Shown piece after piece: positions 14,974 to 24,630 of a stretch of DNA of 33,368 bases. Made by a program: the position numbers and the translations under genes. Position 1 is the stretch's first letter, and each line of letters opens with the position of its first letter. Under the pieces are notes generated by a model. That model was not told where the DNA came from. It saw only the letters and a list, made by a program, of their open reading frames with translations, and did not search any database. This DNA is from an uncultured Lachnospiraceae bacterium (GTDB taxonomy: Bacteria > Bacillota > Clostridia > Lachnospirales > Lachnospiraceae): NCBI GenBank assembly GCA_948470755.1, contig CAOKPU010000035.1, forward strand, positions 1 through 33,368, given 5' to 3'.

Positions 14974-17631
14974 TTGGATAAGTACGAATATAAAGTACGT
15001 GCAGAGGAAATTAAGGCTTTGATCGCAGAAGGGGAATTCGCGGAGGCGGTTAAAATTGCGGATACCATTGACTGGCGCAGGGTAAAAAGCGTAATGATGC
15101 TTTGCACCATTAGCGATTTATATAAAATCAATCGTAGATTTCAGGAAAGTAAAGAAATCCTGTTAATGGCATACGAGCGCCATCCCGGCGGTCGTCTTAT
15201 TGTGTATTCACTTTGTGAATTATCGATTAAAATGGGGGAGTTTGTACAGGCAATCGAATATTATAAAGAATTTGTGCAAATCGCCCCTAAGGATACAGGA
15301 AGATATATTCTCCAATACAGGTTATATGAAGCGCAGGATGTCAGTTTAGAAGAACGTATTGCGGTATTGGAAGAGTTTAAGAAACGGGATTACCGTGAGA
15401 AGTGGGCTTATGAACTGGCGTATTTGTATCATAGGGTCGGGCTTGAGACAAAATGCGTGGAAGAATGCGATGAGATGTTTCTTTGGTTCGGCGACGGAAG
15501 GCATGTGATGAAGGCATTGGAGCTTAAAATGCTCCATCAGCCGCTGACTGCCCAGCAGCAGGAAAAATATGAGAAGATGAAGCGCGAAAAGGAACGGCAG
15601 ATGGCCGGGTTGGAAGAAGAAGGCATAGAGGAAGTATTTGCCGGGGAGGAGCCGGAACAGGAGGCTGCTGCAAAAGAGGAGATCCCGGAAGAAGAAGTGG
15701 AAGAGGGGAACGGCAATATAACAAGTTTTCCTGAATATATACAGCCGGAAGAGGAATTTAAGGTAAAGACCATTGATATGGGACAATACAATACGATTAA
15801 TTTGCAAAAAGAGCTTGCGGAGAGCATGAAGGAGATCTTGGGGGAAGAAGAGGAAGCCGTGTCTGCAGATCCCGTTATGGAACCTATAGATGCGTCAAAA
15901 CAGCCGGAGGCGGAGAAGGCCCATGTGGAAAGAGAAGCAGCTCTTGTTTTGCAGGAGTTGGGAATAGAAGCAAAACCGGGAGATGAATGGACGGATAAGG
16001 TAAAAGAAGAGGATGCATTAAAGGGGCGGTCCTCTACAGAGGAGGTTTTTTTTGAAGAAGATGTAAAAGATGTCTTGCTGGAAGACACGAAAGAGATCAA
16101 TGTAGGGAAAAAGGAAGGGGAGCAGCTTGGGGATACAAAAGAAATAACCCCTAAAAGGAATACGGCTTTTGTTCCTGTCCTTCCCGTTGGGAAGATGGAA
16201 AAGGAAGCGGCAGTGCAAAAACCGGTGCAGGCAGGCCCGCATTTGATGAAAACGGTAAAGCCTTCCGGTTTTGAACAAATGCTTTCACAGGAATATGACG
16301 GACAGATCCGCCTGGTGGTGCCAAATAAAAACAGCGTAGAAAAACAGATTACCGGGCAGTTGAACATTACCGACATTATGGCGGAATGGGAACGGATGAA
16401 GCGCGAGAATGAAGAAAAACGACGGGAAGACGTACGTAAACGTGTCCAGCAGCATACGGGAAATATGTTTTCCGAATTTGACGAGGCTACGAAAACTGGC
16501 CTTTTAGAGCAGTTGGAAAAAGCAGTAATAGAAGCCATATTGAAAGAATCCGGGGAAAAGGATATCAGCCCTGATGATATAACGGAAGAGAAGCTGACGG
16601 ATATTGTCAGGAATGTAGGAAGAGAAAGGGTGGAGGCAAAAGAGGACGGGAAAGGGGATAACGATACGGAGCCAGTGGAGGCGCCGGAGGAAAACCAGCC
16701 GGAAGAAAGAAGTGGGACGACGGAAGAATCCAAAGAAGAGGAAGGGCAGCCGGAAGCGCAGGGGCAGGATGCCGCTATAACGGATACCGGCATTATTGAT
16801 CTGGAAAAACTGTTGGAAGAAGCTGCGGATGTGGAAGCGGAGAAAGAAACAAAAGCTTCGCCGGCGGAAGGCGGTAAGTTAAGGGCGTTGTCCGGTGAGG
16901 AAAAGGAGCTGTTTGGAAGGTTTGTCCATAATAAAAAGACGAAGGAGCAGATCATTCACGCTATTGATACAATGAGCATGGATTCCTATAATGGAAATGT
17001 GATCGTTACCGGTGAAGAAGGGACGGGTACGCTCGACTTGGCGAAAGGACTGATGCGTATGCTTCAGGTGACGGATCGTAATTTTTCAGGGAAGGTCGCT
17101 AAGATATCCGGAGATACGTTTAACAAAAAAGACGTGGAAAGCACTTTGTCAAGATTGTCGGACGGAGGGCTTATTATAGAACGTGCATCGCAAATGGCGA
17201 GCGGGACGGCTGCGGATCTGAACAAAGGGCTGGCGAAAGAAGGTAGAGGGCTTTTTGTTGTTATGGAAGGGAAAAAAGATGAGATGAATCTTTTTCTTCG
17301 GAAAAACAGTAGCTTAACGGATAATTTTAATATAAGGATCGATGTGGAATCGCTGGATGATCATTCTCTTGTGGAGTATGCAAGGCAGTATGCGGAGGAA
17401 ATGGAATATTCCATTGACGAATTAGGCATCTTGGCCCTGCATACAAGAATAGCGGACATGCAGACCAGCGACCATGAAGTGACGGTGGCGGAAGTAAAGG
17501 ATCTGGTGGACGATGCAATTTATTTTGCAGATAAAAAGAATCCGAAGCACTTTTTTGATATTTTGTTTGGCAAAAGGTATGATGAAGAAGATATGGTCAT
17601 TTTGAGGGAAAAGGATTTTATGCATTATTAA
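14974..17631 (+). CDS. Large TPR protein with acidic linker and degenerate AAA+ (CbbX/SpoVK-like) domain
   Basis: 885 residues. The start is TTG 14974, set by GAGGTG six bases upstream; the GTG at 14965 lies inside that site and has none of its own. Residues 1-210 are TPR-like helices ([24 protein letters not shown], then [16 protein letters not shown]). Residues ~215-640 are a long Glu/Lys-rich low-complexity linker, probably disordered. Residues ~650-870 follow the plan of an SpoVK/CbbX AAA+ domain, but the Walker A position reads GEEGTGT (680-686, no Lys), the Walker B position reads LIIER (E736-R737 instead of DE), and the arginine-finger region reads NSSLTDNF (778-785, no Arg). Nucleotide hydrolysis is therefore unlikely. 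Its role is unknown; it could be a scaffold. Confidence 0.75.
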   Translation: MDKYEYKVRAEEIKALIAEGEFAEAVKIADTIDWRRVKSVMMLCTISDLYKINRRFQESKEILLMAYERHPGGRLIVYSLCELSIKMGEFVQAIEYYKEFVQIAPKDTGRYILQYRLYEAQDVSLEERIAVLEEFKKRDYREKWAYELAYLYHRVGLETKCVEECDEMFLWFGDGRHVMKALELKMLHQPLTAQQQEKYEKMKREKERQMAGLEEEGIEEVFAGEEPEQEAAAKEEIPEEEVEEGNGNITSFPEYIQPEEEFKVKTIDMGQYNTINLQKELAESMKEILGEEEEAVSADPVMEPIDASKQPEAEKAHVEREAALVLQELGIEAKPGDEWTDKVKEEDALKGRSSTEEVFFEEDVKDVLLEDTKEINVGKKEGEQLGDTKEITPKRNTAFVPVLPVGKMEKEAAVQKPVQAGPHLMKTVKPSGFEQMLSQEYDGQIRLVVPNKNSVEKQITGQLNITDIMAEWERMKRENEEKRREDVRKRVQQHTGNMFSEFDEATKTGLLEQLEKAVIEAILKESGEKDISPDDITEEKLTDIVRNVGRERVEAKEDGKGDNDTEPVEAPEENQPEERSGTTEESKEEEGQPEAQGQDAAITDTGIIDLEKLLEEAADVEAEKETKASPAEGGKLRALSGEEKELFGRFVHNKKTKEQIIHAIDTMSMDSYNGNVIVTGEEGTGTLDLAKGLMRMLQVTDRNFSGKVAKISGDTFNKKDVESTLSRLSDGGLIIERASQMASGTAADLNKGLAKEGRGLFVVMEGKKDEMNLFLRKNSSLTDNFNIRIDVESLDDHSLVEYARQYAEEMEYSIDELGILALHTRIADMQTSDHEVTVAEVKDLVDDAIYFADKKNPKHFFDILFGKRYDEEDMVILREKDFMHY

Positions 17632-17766
17632 ATATGATTACATATTGTTATAAATAATGCCGGCAGCTTGCGGGGGATAAGGGCAGCGCTGTTAAAGATT
17701 TTCGGATGCGAAAGTGCAGAAAACGCATTTTTGTTCTTATAAATTATTAAAATAGGGGGTATTTCT

Positions 17767-19701
17767 ATGGCGGCAGCAAAAAAGAAGGCCAAAACACCGG
17801 AATCTAAGGTATTTATTTCAGAGGCGGATCAATATCTTTTCGCCCAGGGGACGCATTATGATATTTATAAAAAATTAGGTGCGCATCCGTCTGAAGAAAA
17901 CGGCGAGAAAGGGATATTTTTTGGTGTATGGGCGCCGAATGCGCAAAGCGTCCATGTCATCGGTACCTTTAATGGGTGGGATGAAAATATGCACCAGATG
18001 GAAAGGCTTGGACCGGGGGGGATCCATGCGCTTTTTATTCCGGGCGTAGGAGAAAATGAACTTTATAAATTCTTAATCAGGACGCCGGACGGCAGGAAGC
18101 TGTACAAGGCGGACCCATTTGCAAATTATTCTGAATTCAGGCCGGGGAATGCATCTAAAACTACGGATCTGTCCCGGTTTGAATGGTCGGATAAAGAGTG
18201 GATGGATGCTAGGGATACAAAGGACTATAATAAAGAACCGCTGGCAATTTATGAGTGCCATATCGGTTCCTGGATGAAGCATCCGAACGGGACTCCTGAC
18301 GGTTTTTACAATTATAGGGAATTTGCGGACCGGGTAGTAGATTATTTGAAAGAAATGAAGTATACCCATATTGAGTTGATGGGCATTGCGGAGTTCCCTT
18401 TTGACGGTTCATGGGGGTATCAGGTGACGGGGTATTATGCGCCCACTTCCAGATATGGGGAGCCTACGGACTTTATGTACCTGATTAATAAATTGCATAA
18501 GAATAAAATAGGCATTATCTTAGACTGGGTGCCGGCGCATTTTGCTACGGATGCCCATGGCCTGGCAGAATTCGACGGGCAGTGCATTTTTGAACATCCG
18601 GATAAACGGCTGGGGGAACATCCTGATTGGGGAACGAAAATCTTTAATTATGGAAAAACGGAAGTGAAAAATTTCCTGATAGCCAATGCCCTTTTCTGGC
18701 TGAAAGAGTTCCATGTGGATGGCATCCGTGTGGATGCGGTAGCTTCCATGCTCTATTTAGATTATGGGAAACAGGATGGGCAATGGCTTCCTAATAAATA
18801 TGGCGGAAATAAGAACCTGGAAGCGATTGAATTTTTTAAACACCTGAATTCCGTAGTCCGCGGCACTTATCCGGGATTTTTGACTATTGCAGAAGAATCC
18901 ACGGCTTGGCCGAAGGTAACAGGGGATATAGAAGACGAAGGGCTGGGATTCAGCTTTAAATGGAATATGGGCTGGATGCATGATTTCTGCGAGTATATGA
19001 AGTTGGATCCGTTGTTCCGTAAGAACAACCATTATGCCATGACTTTTGCCATGAGTTACAATAATGCGGAAAATTATATCCTTCCATTATCCCATGATGA
19101 AGTAGTGCATTTGAAATGTTCGATGTTGAATAAGATGCCCGGGTATGAGATAGACAAATACGCGAATTTGAGGGTTGGCTATACATATATGTTTGGCCAC
19201 TCCGGCAAAAAGCTTTTGTTTATGGGGCAGGATTTTGCGCAGGAAAGGGAATGGAGCGAAGAACGGGAACTGGATTGGTATTTGTTGGAAAAGCCTTTAA
19301 ATAAAGGGATGCATGAATATGTAAAAGAACTCCTCCGTATATATAGGAAATATCCTTGTTTATATGAAATCGATAATGAATGGGCTGGTTTTGAATGGCT
19401 GAATGCGGACGATAATGAACGCAGCACTTACAGTTTTTACCGGAAGGCGGAAAATGGGAAAAACAATCTTTTGTTTGTGTTGAATATGACTCCTATGATG
19501 CGGGAAGGGTATAAAGTTGGAGTGCCGAAAAAGAAAAAGTACAAATTGCTGCTTAACAGCGATGAGGGACGCTTTGGCGGGAACGGCAATATAATCCCGG
19601 CGGAGATTAATGCGGTAAAAGAAAAAGAGCAGGTAAACTACAAAGACTACAGTATTACCTTTGACCTGCCCCCTTATGCGGCGGTTGTTTTTGTTTTTTA
19701 G
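17767..19701 (+). CDS. glgB: 1,4-alpha-glucan branching enzyme GlgB
   Basis: 644 residues. It makes alpha-1,6 branches in glycogen by cutting and transferring alpha-1,4 chains. An N-terminal CBM48 domain (FGVWAPNAQSVHVIGTFNGWD, ~50-70) precedes a GH13 barrel with all four conserved regions: DWVPAHF, GIRVDAVASMLY with nucleophile D323, AEES (acid/base Glu at 376/377) and LSHDEV. A C-terminal all-beta domain ends the protein. GGGGGT lies just before ATG 17767. It is isolated from other glg genes in this window. The 135 bases before it hold no clear promoter; a hairpin follows it. Confidence 0.96.
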   Translation: MAAAKKKAKTPESKVFISEADQYLFAQGTHYDIYKKLGAHPSEENGEKGIFFGVWAPNAQSVHVIGTFNGWDENMHQMERLGPGGIHALFIPGVGENELYKFLIRTPDGRKLYKADPFANYSEFRPGNASKTTDLSRFEWSDKEWMDARDTKDYNKEPLAIYECHIGSWMKHPNGTPDGFYNYREFADRVVDYLKEMKYTHIELMGIAEFPFDGSWGYQVTGYYAPTSRYGEPTDFMYLINKLHKNKIGIILDWVPAHFATDAHGLAEFDGQCIFEHPDKRLGEHPDWGTKIFNYGKTEVKNFLIANALFWLKEFHVDGIRVDAVASMLYLDYGKQDGQWLPNKYGGNKNLEAIEFFKHLNSVVRGTYPGFLTIAEESTAWPKVTGDIEDEGLGFSFKWNMGWMHDFCEYMKLDPLFRKNNHYAMTFAMSYNNAENYILPLSHDEVVHLKCSMLNKMPGYEIDKYANLRVGYTYMFGHSGKKLLFMGQDFAQEREWSEERELDWYLLEKPLNKGMHEYVKELLRIYRKYPCLYEIDNEWAGFEWLNADDNERSTYSFYRKAENGKNNLLFVLNMTPMMREGYKVGVPKKKKYKLLLNSDEGRFGGNGNIIPAEINAVKEKEQVNYKDYSITFDLPPYAAVVFVF

Positions 19702-19706
19702 AAGGT

Positions 19707-19733
19707 TAAGGAATCCATATAAAATGCCGAAAT
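19707..19733 (+). promoter_or_regulatory. Sigma-D (sigma-28) type flagellar promoter
   Basis: TAAG (19707-19710), exactly 15 bases, then GCCGAAAT (19726-19733). Against the Gram-positive sigma-D pattern TAAA-N15-GCCGATAT, 3/4 and 7/8 bases match. It is directly upstream of the FliK-like/flagellin/FliS operon, which is the expected regulon. Confidence 0.65.
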
Positions 19734-19768
19734 AAAGGATGAACATATTTTTATGTCCATCCTTTATT
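19731..19768 (+). terminator. Large hairpin, probable glgB terminator
   Basis: AATAAAGGATG (19731-19741) pairs with CATCCTTTATT (19758-19768), and inside it ACATA pairs with TATGT around a TTTT loop, with one A-C mismatch. There is no proper T tract after it, so it may be a weak terminator or an mRNA-end structure. It overlaps the -10 box of the sigma-D promoter. Confidence 0.5.
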
Positions 19769-19805
19769 GCGTAATAGGATTTATTTGATAAGAAACGGAG
19801 AAGGT

Positions 19806-22800
19806 ATGAATATTGTTTTTGATAACAGCCGGGCGGAGAATGAAGCCAAAAAAGCAAGCGCCGCTGCGGGTCATTCAAATGTAAACAGGGCTGCCGCCGC
19901 TTATGGCAGTTCTCAGATAAAAGAAACAGGAAATAGGGAAGTATTTGCATTAGACATTTCTGGCACAGTTATGGATAACACCGCTTATGAAGGTCATGGA
20001 AAGACCGTGGAAGATGTTATGCAGGATGCAGGGCAAATGGATGTTGCCACGCAGAGGAATTATATGGCAGTAATGTCTAATACTATGTCTGACGAGGATT
20101 TTGCCAGGCTTCAGAAAGAAGGCTATCATCCGGGGAATACCGAAGTTGGTACGGTAGTTACGATTGTGGATGAGATTAAGGCGGCTTTAGTAAGGGGCGG
20201 CAAAAACATAGCGGGATATACCGATAGCCTGGATGTGGAGACGCTGACAGAGATTACGGGCAGCGCTGCAATGGCTGAGGAAATCGTAAAGCAGTTCGCC
20301 GAGTATGATATTCCCGTTACAAAAGAGAATGTAGAAGACGTATTGAAAGCCGGGGCTGTTGCAATGCAGATTACGCCGCCCGGCGAAGGAACTATAAAAT
20401 ATATGGTACAGAACCAGATGGAACCTACGGTGGATAATATTTATAAAGCCCAGTACAGTGCGGCGGCGGATGCCAATAAGCAGGGACGGGGATATTATCA
20501 GGATGATACCGGTTATTACGCAAAAAAGGCGGAAGAATATAATTGGCAGCAGCTTCGGCCTCAGATGGAAAAAATTATTGAGAATGCGGGGCTTGAGGTT
20601 TCGGAAGAGACGTTGTCCGATGCAAAGTGGCTGCTTGAGAAAGGTATGCCTCTTACGGAAGAAGGGTTGAATGTATTAGATTGTTTAAGGGATATGGAAA
20701 TCCCGGATACCATGGAAGATGTAGTGGCGGCCGCGGCGGCAGCAATTGCCGATGGGAAAGGCGCCGGAGCGGCTAATCTTGCGGATGGACGGGCGGCTGT
20801 GGAAAAAGCGGCAGAATACATAGAAGACGCTGGTTCTATTAGCGGCGAAGCTGTCGATATGGTTGCAGGAGAGGGGAAAAAGCTAAATATCCGTAACCTG
20901 AAAGCGGCACAGATACGGATCAACCTGAACTTAAGAAGGGAAGCTCATGAAGTAAACTTCCGCGGCAGACGGTTAATGGAGGAAGTAAGGCTGCAAATGA
21001 CAATGCAGGCTAATATGCATTTGATCAAACGTGGTTTTTCCGTGGATACTGCAGAACTGGAACAGTTGGTAGAATCGCTGAAGGAAGCACAGAAGCAGGC
21101 GGAGGAAATGCTTTTTGGAAAGGTGGAGTGGAAAGGCCCAGGCAGCGCAACCGGGATTTTTAATGACACGTTATCAACGGTAAAAGAATTAAGCGGTATG
21201 CCGGCTGCATTGGTAGGGAAGTTTGCCTTGCAGGGAAGGCTGCAGGCCGGTACATCGGTCCTGCCGGATACTTCCGGTGAATTCACTTTAACAAATGCTT
21301 ACAAAGAAGGTTCGGTTTTACGTAATGCCTATGAAAAGGCAGGGGAAACATACGAAGCTTTGATGACGGCGCCAAGGGCTGATTTGGGGGATTCCATTAA
21401 AAAAGCTTTTCAAAATGTGGACGATATCTTAAAAGAAACAGGATTGGAGATATCGGATGCAAACAGACGCGCCGTAAGGATTCTGGGTTATAACCATATG
21501 GAAATCTCAGAAGCGAATATTAATGCCGTAAAGTCGGCGGATACGTCGATCCAAAGGGTGCTGGATAAAATGACGCCGGCATCAGTGATGCAGATGATAA
21601 GGGATGGAAAGAATCCGCTTGCCATGGATATACAGGAATTGGAAACCTATCTGGATAACCGGGAAAGGAGTCCGGAAGAGGATATTGAAAAGTACAGCGA
21701 ATATCTGTACAAACTGGAAAAAAACCATGCGGTGACAGAAGAGGAGCGGGAGGCTTATATCGGGATTTACCGTTTGTTCCGCCAGTTGGAAAAGACGGAT
21801 GGGGCAGCCATTGGGACATTGATCGGCCAAAGGTCGGAACCTACGGTGAAGAATCTGCTTTCAGCCATGAGAAGCAAGAAAAAGCAGGGCATGGATTTAA
21901 AAGTGGATGACAACTTCGGCGGAGTGACTTCTTCGTATTCAGGGAAAAGCATATCGGATCAGATAGAAAGCGGTTATTATTACAGGAAGCTGTCTTCGGA
22001 TCTTTTCGATTACCTAAATGGGGGAAAAATGGATGCTGTCCCTCCGGATGGAGAAATAGGGCTGGAGGAGATGGCGGAAACGCTTAGGAATGCTAAGCCC
22101 GATGAAGAGGCAGACAGGGAATATGCGAAAGAACAGGCTGGTGAAATCAGGAAGGCAATGGCAACGGAAGAATCTGTTGTAAGAGAGCTTCTTAGTTTTG
22201 AACAGCCCGTAACGGCGAATAATCTGATGGCAGCCGGTTTATTAAAGAATGAACGGGGTAAAGCGGCGGAACGTTTATATGGCTTGGCAGAAAAAACGGG
22301 AGATGTCGGGAAACTGGACGATGCAATAGAAGGGCTATATGAATCTATGACAGATGCCGGGCCGATGAATAAGGCATATGGGAAATTGGGAGAGACGTAT
22401 ATCGGTATTCTTGACAATGTATTATACGGAATAGGGAATGTTGGGAAAATTGATATTAAGGAGATTAATAACCTTTATAAACAGATAACTCTCAGCAGCA
22501 ATATGGCAAAAGAAGAAAATTATGAAGTGCCGGTAAAGATTGATGGAGAGATTACTTCTATTAATCTAAAGATTGTACATGGGCGGGAAGAAAGCGGAAA
22601 GGTGATGCTGTCCATGGAAACGGAAACGTATGGGAAGGCGGCGGCACAGTTTACCGTATCAGCCCATAAATCCGGGGAATACCACATGTCGGGTTATATT
22701 GCATGTGAAAATAAAGAAGCGGCAGGAATGCTGGAAAATACAAAAGAAAGATTAAAGAAAGCGCTGGAACGGTCCGATATAAAAGTTATAAATCTGAGTA

Positions 22801-22982
22801 TTGTATATAACAGCGGGCTGGATATGGCATCGGTATCCAAAGCGGCAGCGGATGCAAAAGAGGAAGCGGCGGCAGACGGCGGGAAACAGAAGGTTTCTAC
22901 GAAAAAGTTATATGATGCGGCAAAGATATTTATTGGGCATATACAGAAAGGTGAAGGAGCAGGCTATGAAAATAAGTTATAA
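19806..22982 (+). CDS. FliK-like flagellar protein, DUF6240 family (large, repeat-containing)
   Basis: 1058 residues from ATG 19806, which has GGAGAAGG just upstream; the frame is open further back but without a ribosome binding site. The protein is soluble and helix-rich. A degenerate motif of the form P/E-x-T/S-x-x-N-hydrophobic recurs near residues 170, 206, 281, 300, 547, 566, 678 and 801 (for example IPVTKENVEDVL, EPTVKNLLSAM, QPVTANNLM). The last ~150 residues (VPVKIDGEITSINLKIVHG ... LKKALERSDIKVINLSIVY) resemble the C-terminal hook-length-control (Flg_hook) domain of FliK. Its place in front of flagellin and fliS, behind a sigma-D promoter, supports a flagellar role. A hook-length function is inferred. 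Confidence 0.72.
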   Translation: MNIVFDNSRAENEAKKASAAAGHSNVNRAAAAYGSSQIKETGNREVFALDISGTVMDNTAYEGHGKTVEDVMQDAGQMDVATQRNYMAVMSNTMSDEDFARLQKEGYHPGNTEVGTVVTIVDEIKAALVRGGKNIAGYTDSLDVETLTEITGSAAMAEEIVKQFAEYDIPVTKENVEDVLKAGAVAMQITPPGEGTIKYMVQNQMEPTVDNIYKAQYSAAADANKQGRGYYQDDTGYYAKKAEEYNWQQLRPQMEKIIENAGLEVSEETLSDAKWLLEKGMPLTEEGLNVLDCLRDMEIPDTMEDVVAAAAAAIADGKGAGAANLADGRAAVEKAAEYIEDAGSISGEAVDMVAGEGKKLNIRNLKAAQIRINLNLRREAHEVNFRGRRLMEEVRLQMTMQANMHLIKRGFSVDTAELEQLVESLKEAQKQAEEMLFGKVEWKGPGSATGIFNDTLSTVKELSGMPAALVGKFALQGRLQAGTSVLPDTSGEFTLTNAYKEGSVLRNAYEKAGETYEALMTAPRADLGDSIKKAFQNVDDILKETGLEISDANRRAVRILGYNHMEISEANINAVKSADTSIQRVLDKMTPASVMQMIRDGKNPLAMDIQELETYLDNRERSPEEDIEKYSEYLYKLEKNHAVTEEEREAYIGIYRLFRQLEKTDGAAIGTLIGQRSEPTVKNLLSAMRSKKKQGMDLKVDDNFGGVTSSYSGKSISDQIESGYYYRKLSSDLFDYLNGGKMDAVPPDGEIGLEEMAETLRNAKPDEEADREYAKEQAGEIRKAMATEESVVRELLSFEQPVTANNLMAAGLLKNERGKAAERLYGLAEKTGDVGKLDDAIEGLYESMTDAGPMNKAYGKLGETYIGILDNVLYGIGNVGKIDIKEINNLYKQITLSSNMAKEENYEVPVKIDGEITSINLKIVHGREESGKVMLSMETETYGKAAAQFTVSAHKSGEYHMSGYIACENKEAAGMLENTKERLKKALERSDIKVINLSIVYNSGLDMASVSKAAADAKEEAAADGGKQKVSTKKLYDAAKIFIGHIQKGEGAGYENKL

Positions 22983-24129
22983 TGCACCGGCAATGATTGC
23001 ACATAATGCATTGACAAGAAACGATAACCGATTAACAGAGTCCTTAAAGAGATTGTCTTCCGGTTTGAAAGTCGTAGAGGCAAAAGATAATCCGGCGGGA
23101 ATGGCCATGGGAAAAAGAATAAATTCACAACTGAAAGGCCTTTCCGTTGCGACGCAGAACAGCAGCGACGCCGTTTCTGCAATTGAAACGGCGGACGGCG
23201 CCCTGTCGGAAGTCCATGACATCCTTCAAAGGATGAACCAATTAGCGGTCAAAGCAAGCACGGGTACTGTCAGCGACGCCGACAGATCCACTATTGAGGA
23301 TGAAATTGTCCAATTAAAAGATGAAATTACCCGTATTGCGGATACGACACAGTTTAACGGGGAAACGCTGATGAATGGTAATTTCGATTTGAGGGGATAT
23401 ACTAGTGAGGCGGATATAAAAGTGGGGTATTATTCCGATCAGGTTACTGCGGGAACGTATACGGTTAATGCACCGCTTTCGGTCACCTTTGTGGATGGGA
23501 AGATAGACCAGAACAGCATTACCTGCAATTTAGAGACGAATGCGGTACCGCCGAAAGTAAGTTTTCCTGACGATGCGGAAATAAAAGCATCCGGCAATAA
23601 ACTGATTATTACAAGCAAGAAAAATTCCGATTTTGAAATGACTCTGAAAATCAAACCGCCGGCGGAAGATGCAAACGGGAATATTAACGGTACGGTGGCT
23701 TTTGCCAATGCAATAGATATAGATATTACGGGAATCGGCGCAATGACTATGCAGATAGGTTCCAATGAAGGCCAGGTGTTGGATATCCGCATACCGACGA
23801 TTTCTTTGGATGAATTGGGTATTCAGGATATGACGATGGCGGATATGCCGTCTGCATGGGAAGCTATTGACAGCATTGCCGGGGCTATCGAGTATGTGTC
23901 TTCAGCCAGAAGCCGTCTGGGGGCATATCAGAACCGTCTGGAGCATTGCATCAGCAATTTGGATATTATCAGCGAAAATATGACTGCTGCATATTCCAGG
24001 ATAATGGATGCGGATATGGCGGAGGAAATGACGGAATATACCACAGTGCAGGTTATTTCCCAAGCCAGTATGTCCATGCTTGCCCAGGCGAACGAAAGGC
24101 CGGCCCAGGTGCTTCAATTATTGCAGTAA
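22966..24129 (+). CDS. Flagellin
   Basis: 387 residues from ATG 22966, with AAGGAG seven bases upstream; it starts 17 bases inside the preceding gene. N-terminal D0/D1 helices (NDNRLTESLKRLSSGLKVVEAKDNPAGMAMGKRI, split here across two heptad blocks) carry the classic LSSGL and D-x-AG pattern, then TVSDADRSTIEDEIVQL. A central variable region (~135-290) is rich in beta strand. The C-terminal D0/D1 (SRLGAYQNRLEH, then AYSRIMDADMAEEMT and QASMSMLAQANERPAQVLQLLQ) is intact. This is the filament subunit, secreted through the flagellar export gate without a signal peptide. FliS follows 24 bases later. Confidence 0.93.
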   Translation: MKISYNAPAMIAHNALTRNDNRLTESLKRLSSGLKVVEAKDNPAGMAMGKRINSQLKGLSVATQNSSDAVSAIETADGALSEVHDILQRMNQLAVKASTGTVSDADRSTIEDEIVQLKDEITRIADTTQFNGETLMNGNFDLRGYTSEADIKVGYYSDQVTAGTYTVNAPLSVTFVDGKIDQNSITCNLETNAVPPKVSFPDDAEIKASGNKLIITSKKNSDFEMTLKIKPPAEDANGNINGTVAFANAIDIDITGIGAMTMQIGSNEGQVLDIRIPTISLDELGIQDMTMADMPSAWEAIDSIAGAIEYVSSARSRLGAYQNRLEHCISNLDIISENMTAAYSRIMDADMAEEMTEYTTVQVISQASMSMLAQANERPAQVLQLLQ

Positions 24130-24153
24130 AAACAGCAGGAAAGGGTTTGAGAC

Positions 24154-24630
24154 ATGACAAAGGAGCTGAAACAGGAGTATACGAGGAAAATCACACAAGC
24201 GAATAAAACCCAGCTCATAACGATTTTATATGAAATGTTTATGATTTATGCAGATGAGGCGAAAGAAGCTCATGAAAAAGAAGACCGCATAGGTTTCCGC
24301 GAAGGCATAAGAAAAGCAAGGGGCTGTATTCATGAATTGCTGGCATCCTTAAATTTTGAATACGAGCTTGCGATGAATTTTTTACAATTATATTTGTATG
24401 TAAACAGGGAGTTGGCCAGGGCAGAGGTCCGGAATACGGAAGAGCCGTTAATCAATGCGGGAAAAGTGATTAAGGGGCTTCACGAATCTTATGTCAGGCT
24501 GGATGAAATGGATGCTTCCGGACCGGTCATGGAAAATGTGCAAACCGTCTACGCTGGCCTTACTTACGGTAAAAATAATTTAAATGAGAACTTAGCCGAT
24601 CAGGGCATTAACCGGGGATTCAGGATTTAG
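24154..24630 (+). CDS. Flagellar chaperone FliS family protein
   Basis: 158 residues, helical. The blocks NKTQLITILYEMFMIYADEA, ARGCIHELLASLNFEYELA and LQLYLYVNRELARAEV fit FliS, which binds the flagellin C-terminus to prevent early polymerisation in the cytoplasm. It is a little longer than usual, with an extended C-terminus (NENLADQGINRGFRI) that is coded within the overlap with the convergent DUF2508 gene. The N-terminus starts at ATG 24154 after GGGTTTGAG, a weak site. Its position right after flagellin supports the call. Confidence 0.82.
   Translation: MTKELKQEYTRKITQANKTQLITILYEMFMIYADEAKEAHEKEDRIGFREGIRKARGCIHELLASLNFEYELAMNFLQLYLYVNRELARAEVRNTEEPLINAGKVIKGLHESYVRLDEMDASGPVMENVQTVYAGLTYGKNNLNENLADQGINRGFRI

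Noticed and set aside
15537-16955. 472-residue open frame on the minus strand, rich in Ser, Phe and Pro
   Set aside because: It is antisense to the Glu/Lys-rich linker of the TPR protein; GAA/GAG/AAA-rich coding gives stop-free, Ser/Phe-rich complements. No ribosome binding site or family match.
19767-19805. Upstream extension of the FliK-like gene (TTG 19767)
   Set aside because: No ribosome binding site and it begins inside the hairpin arm; ATG 19806 has GGAGAAGG.
22801-22965. 55-codon N-terminal extension of flagellin
   Set aside because: Basic, unlike a flagellin N-terminus, and overlaps the FliK-like gene; ATG 22966 gives a normal D0 helix and has AAGGAG upstream.
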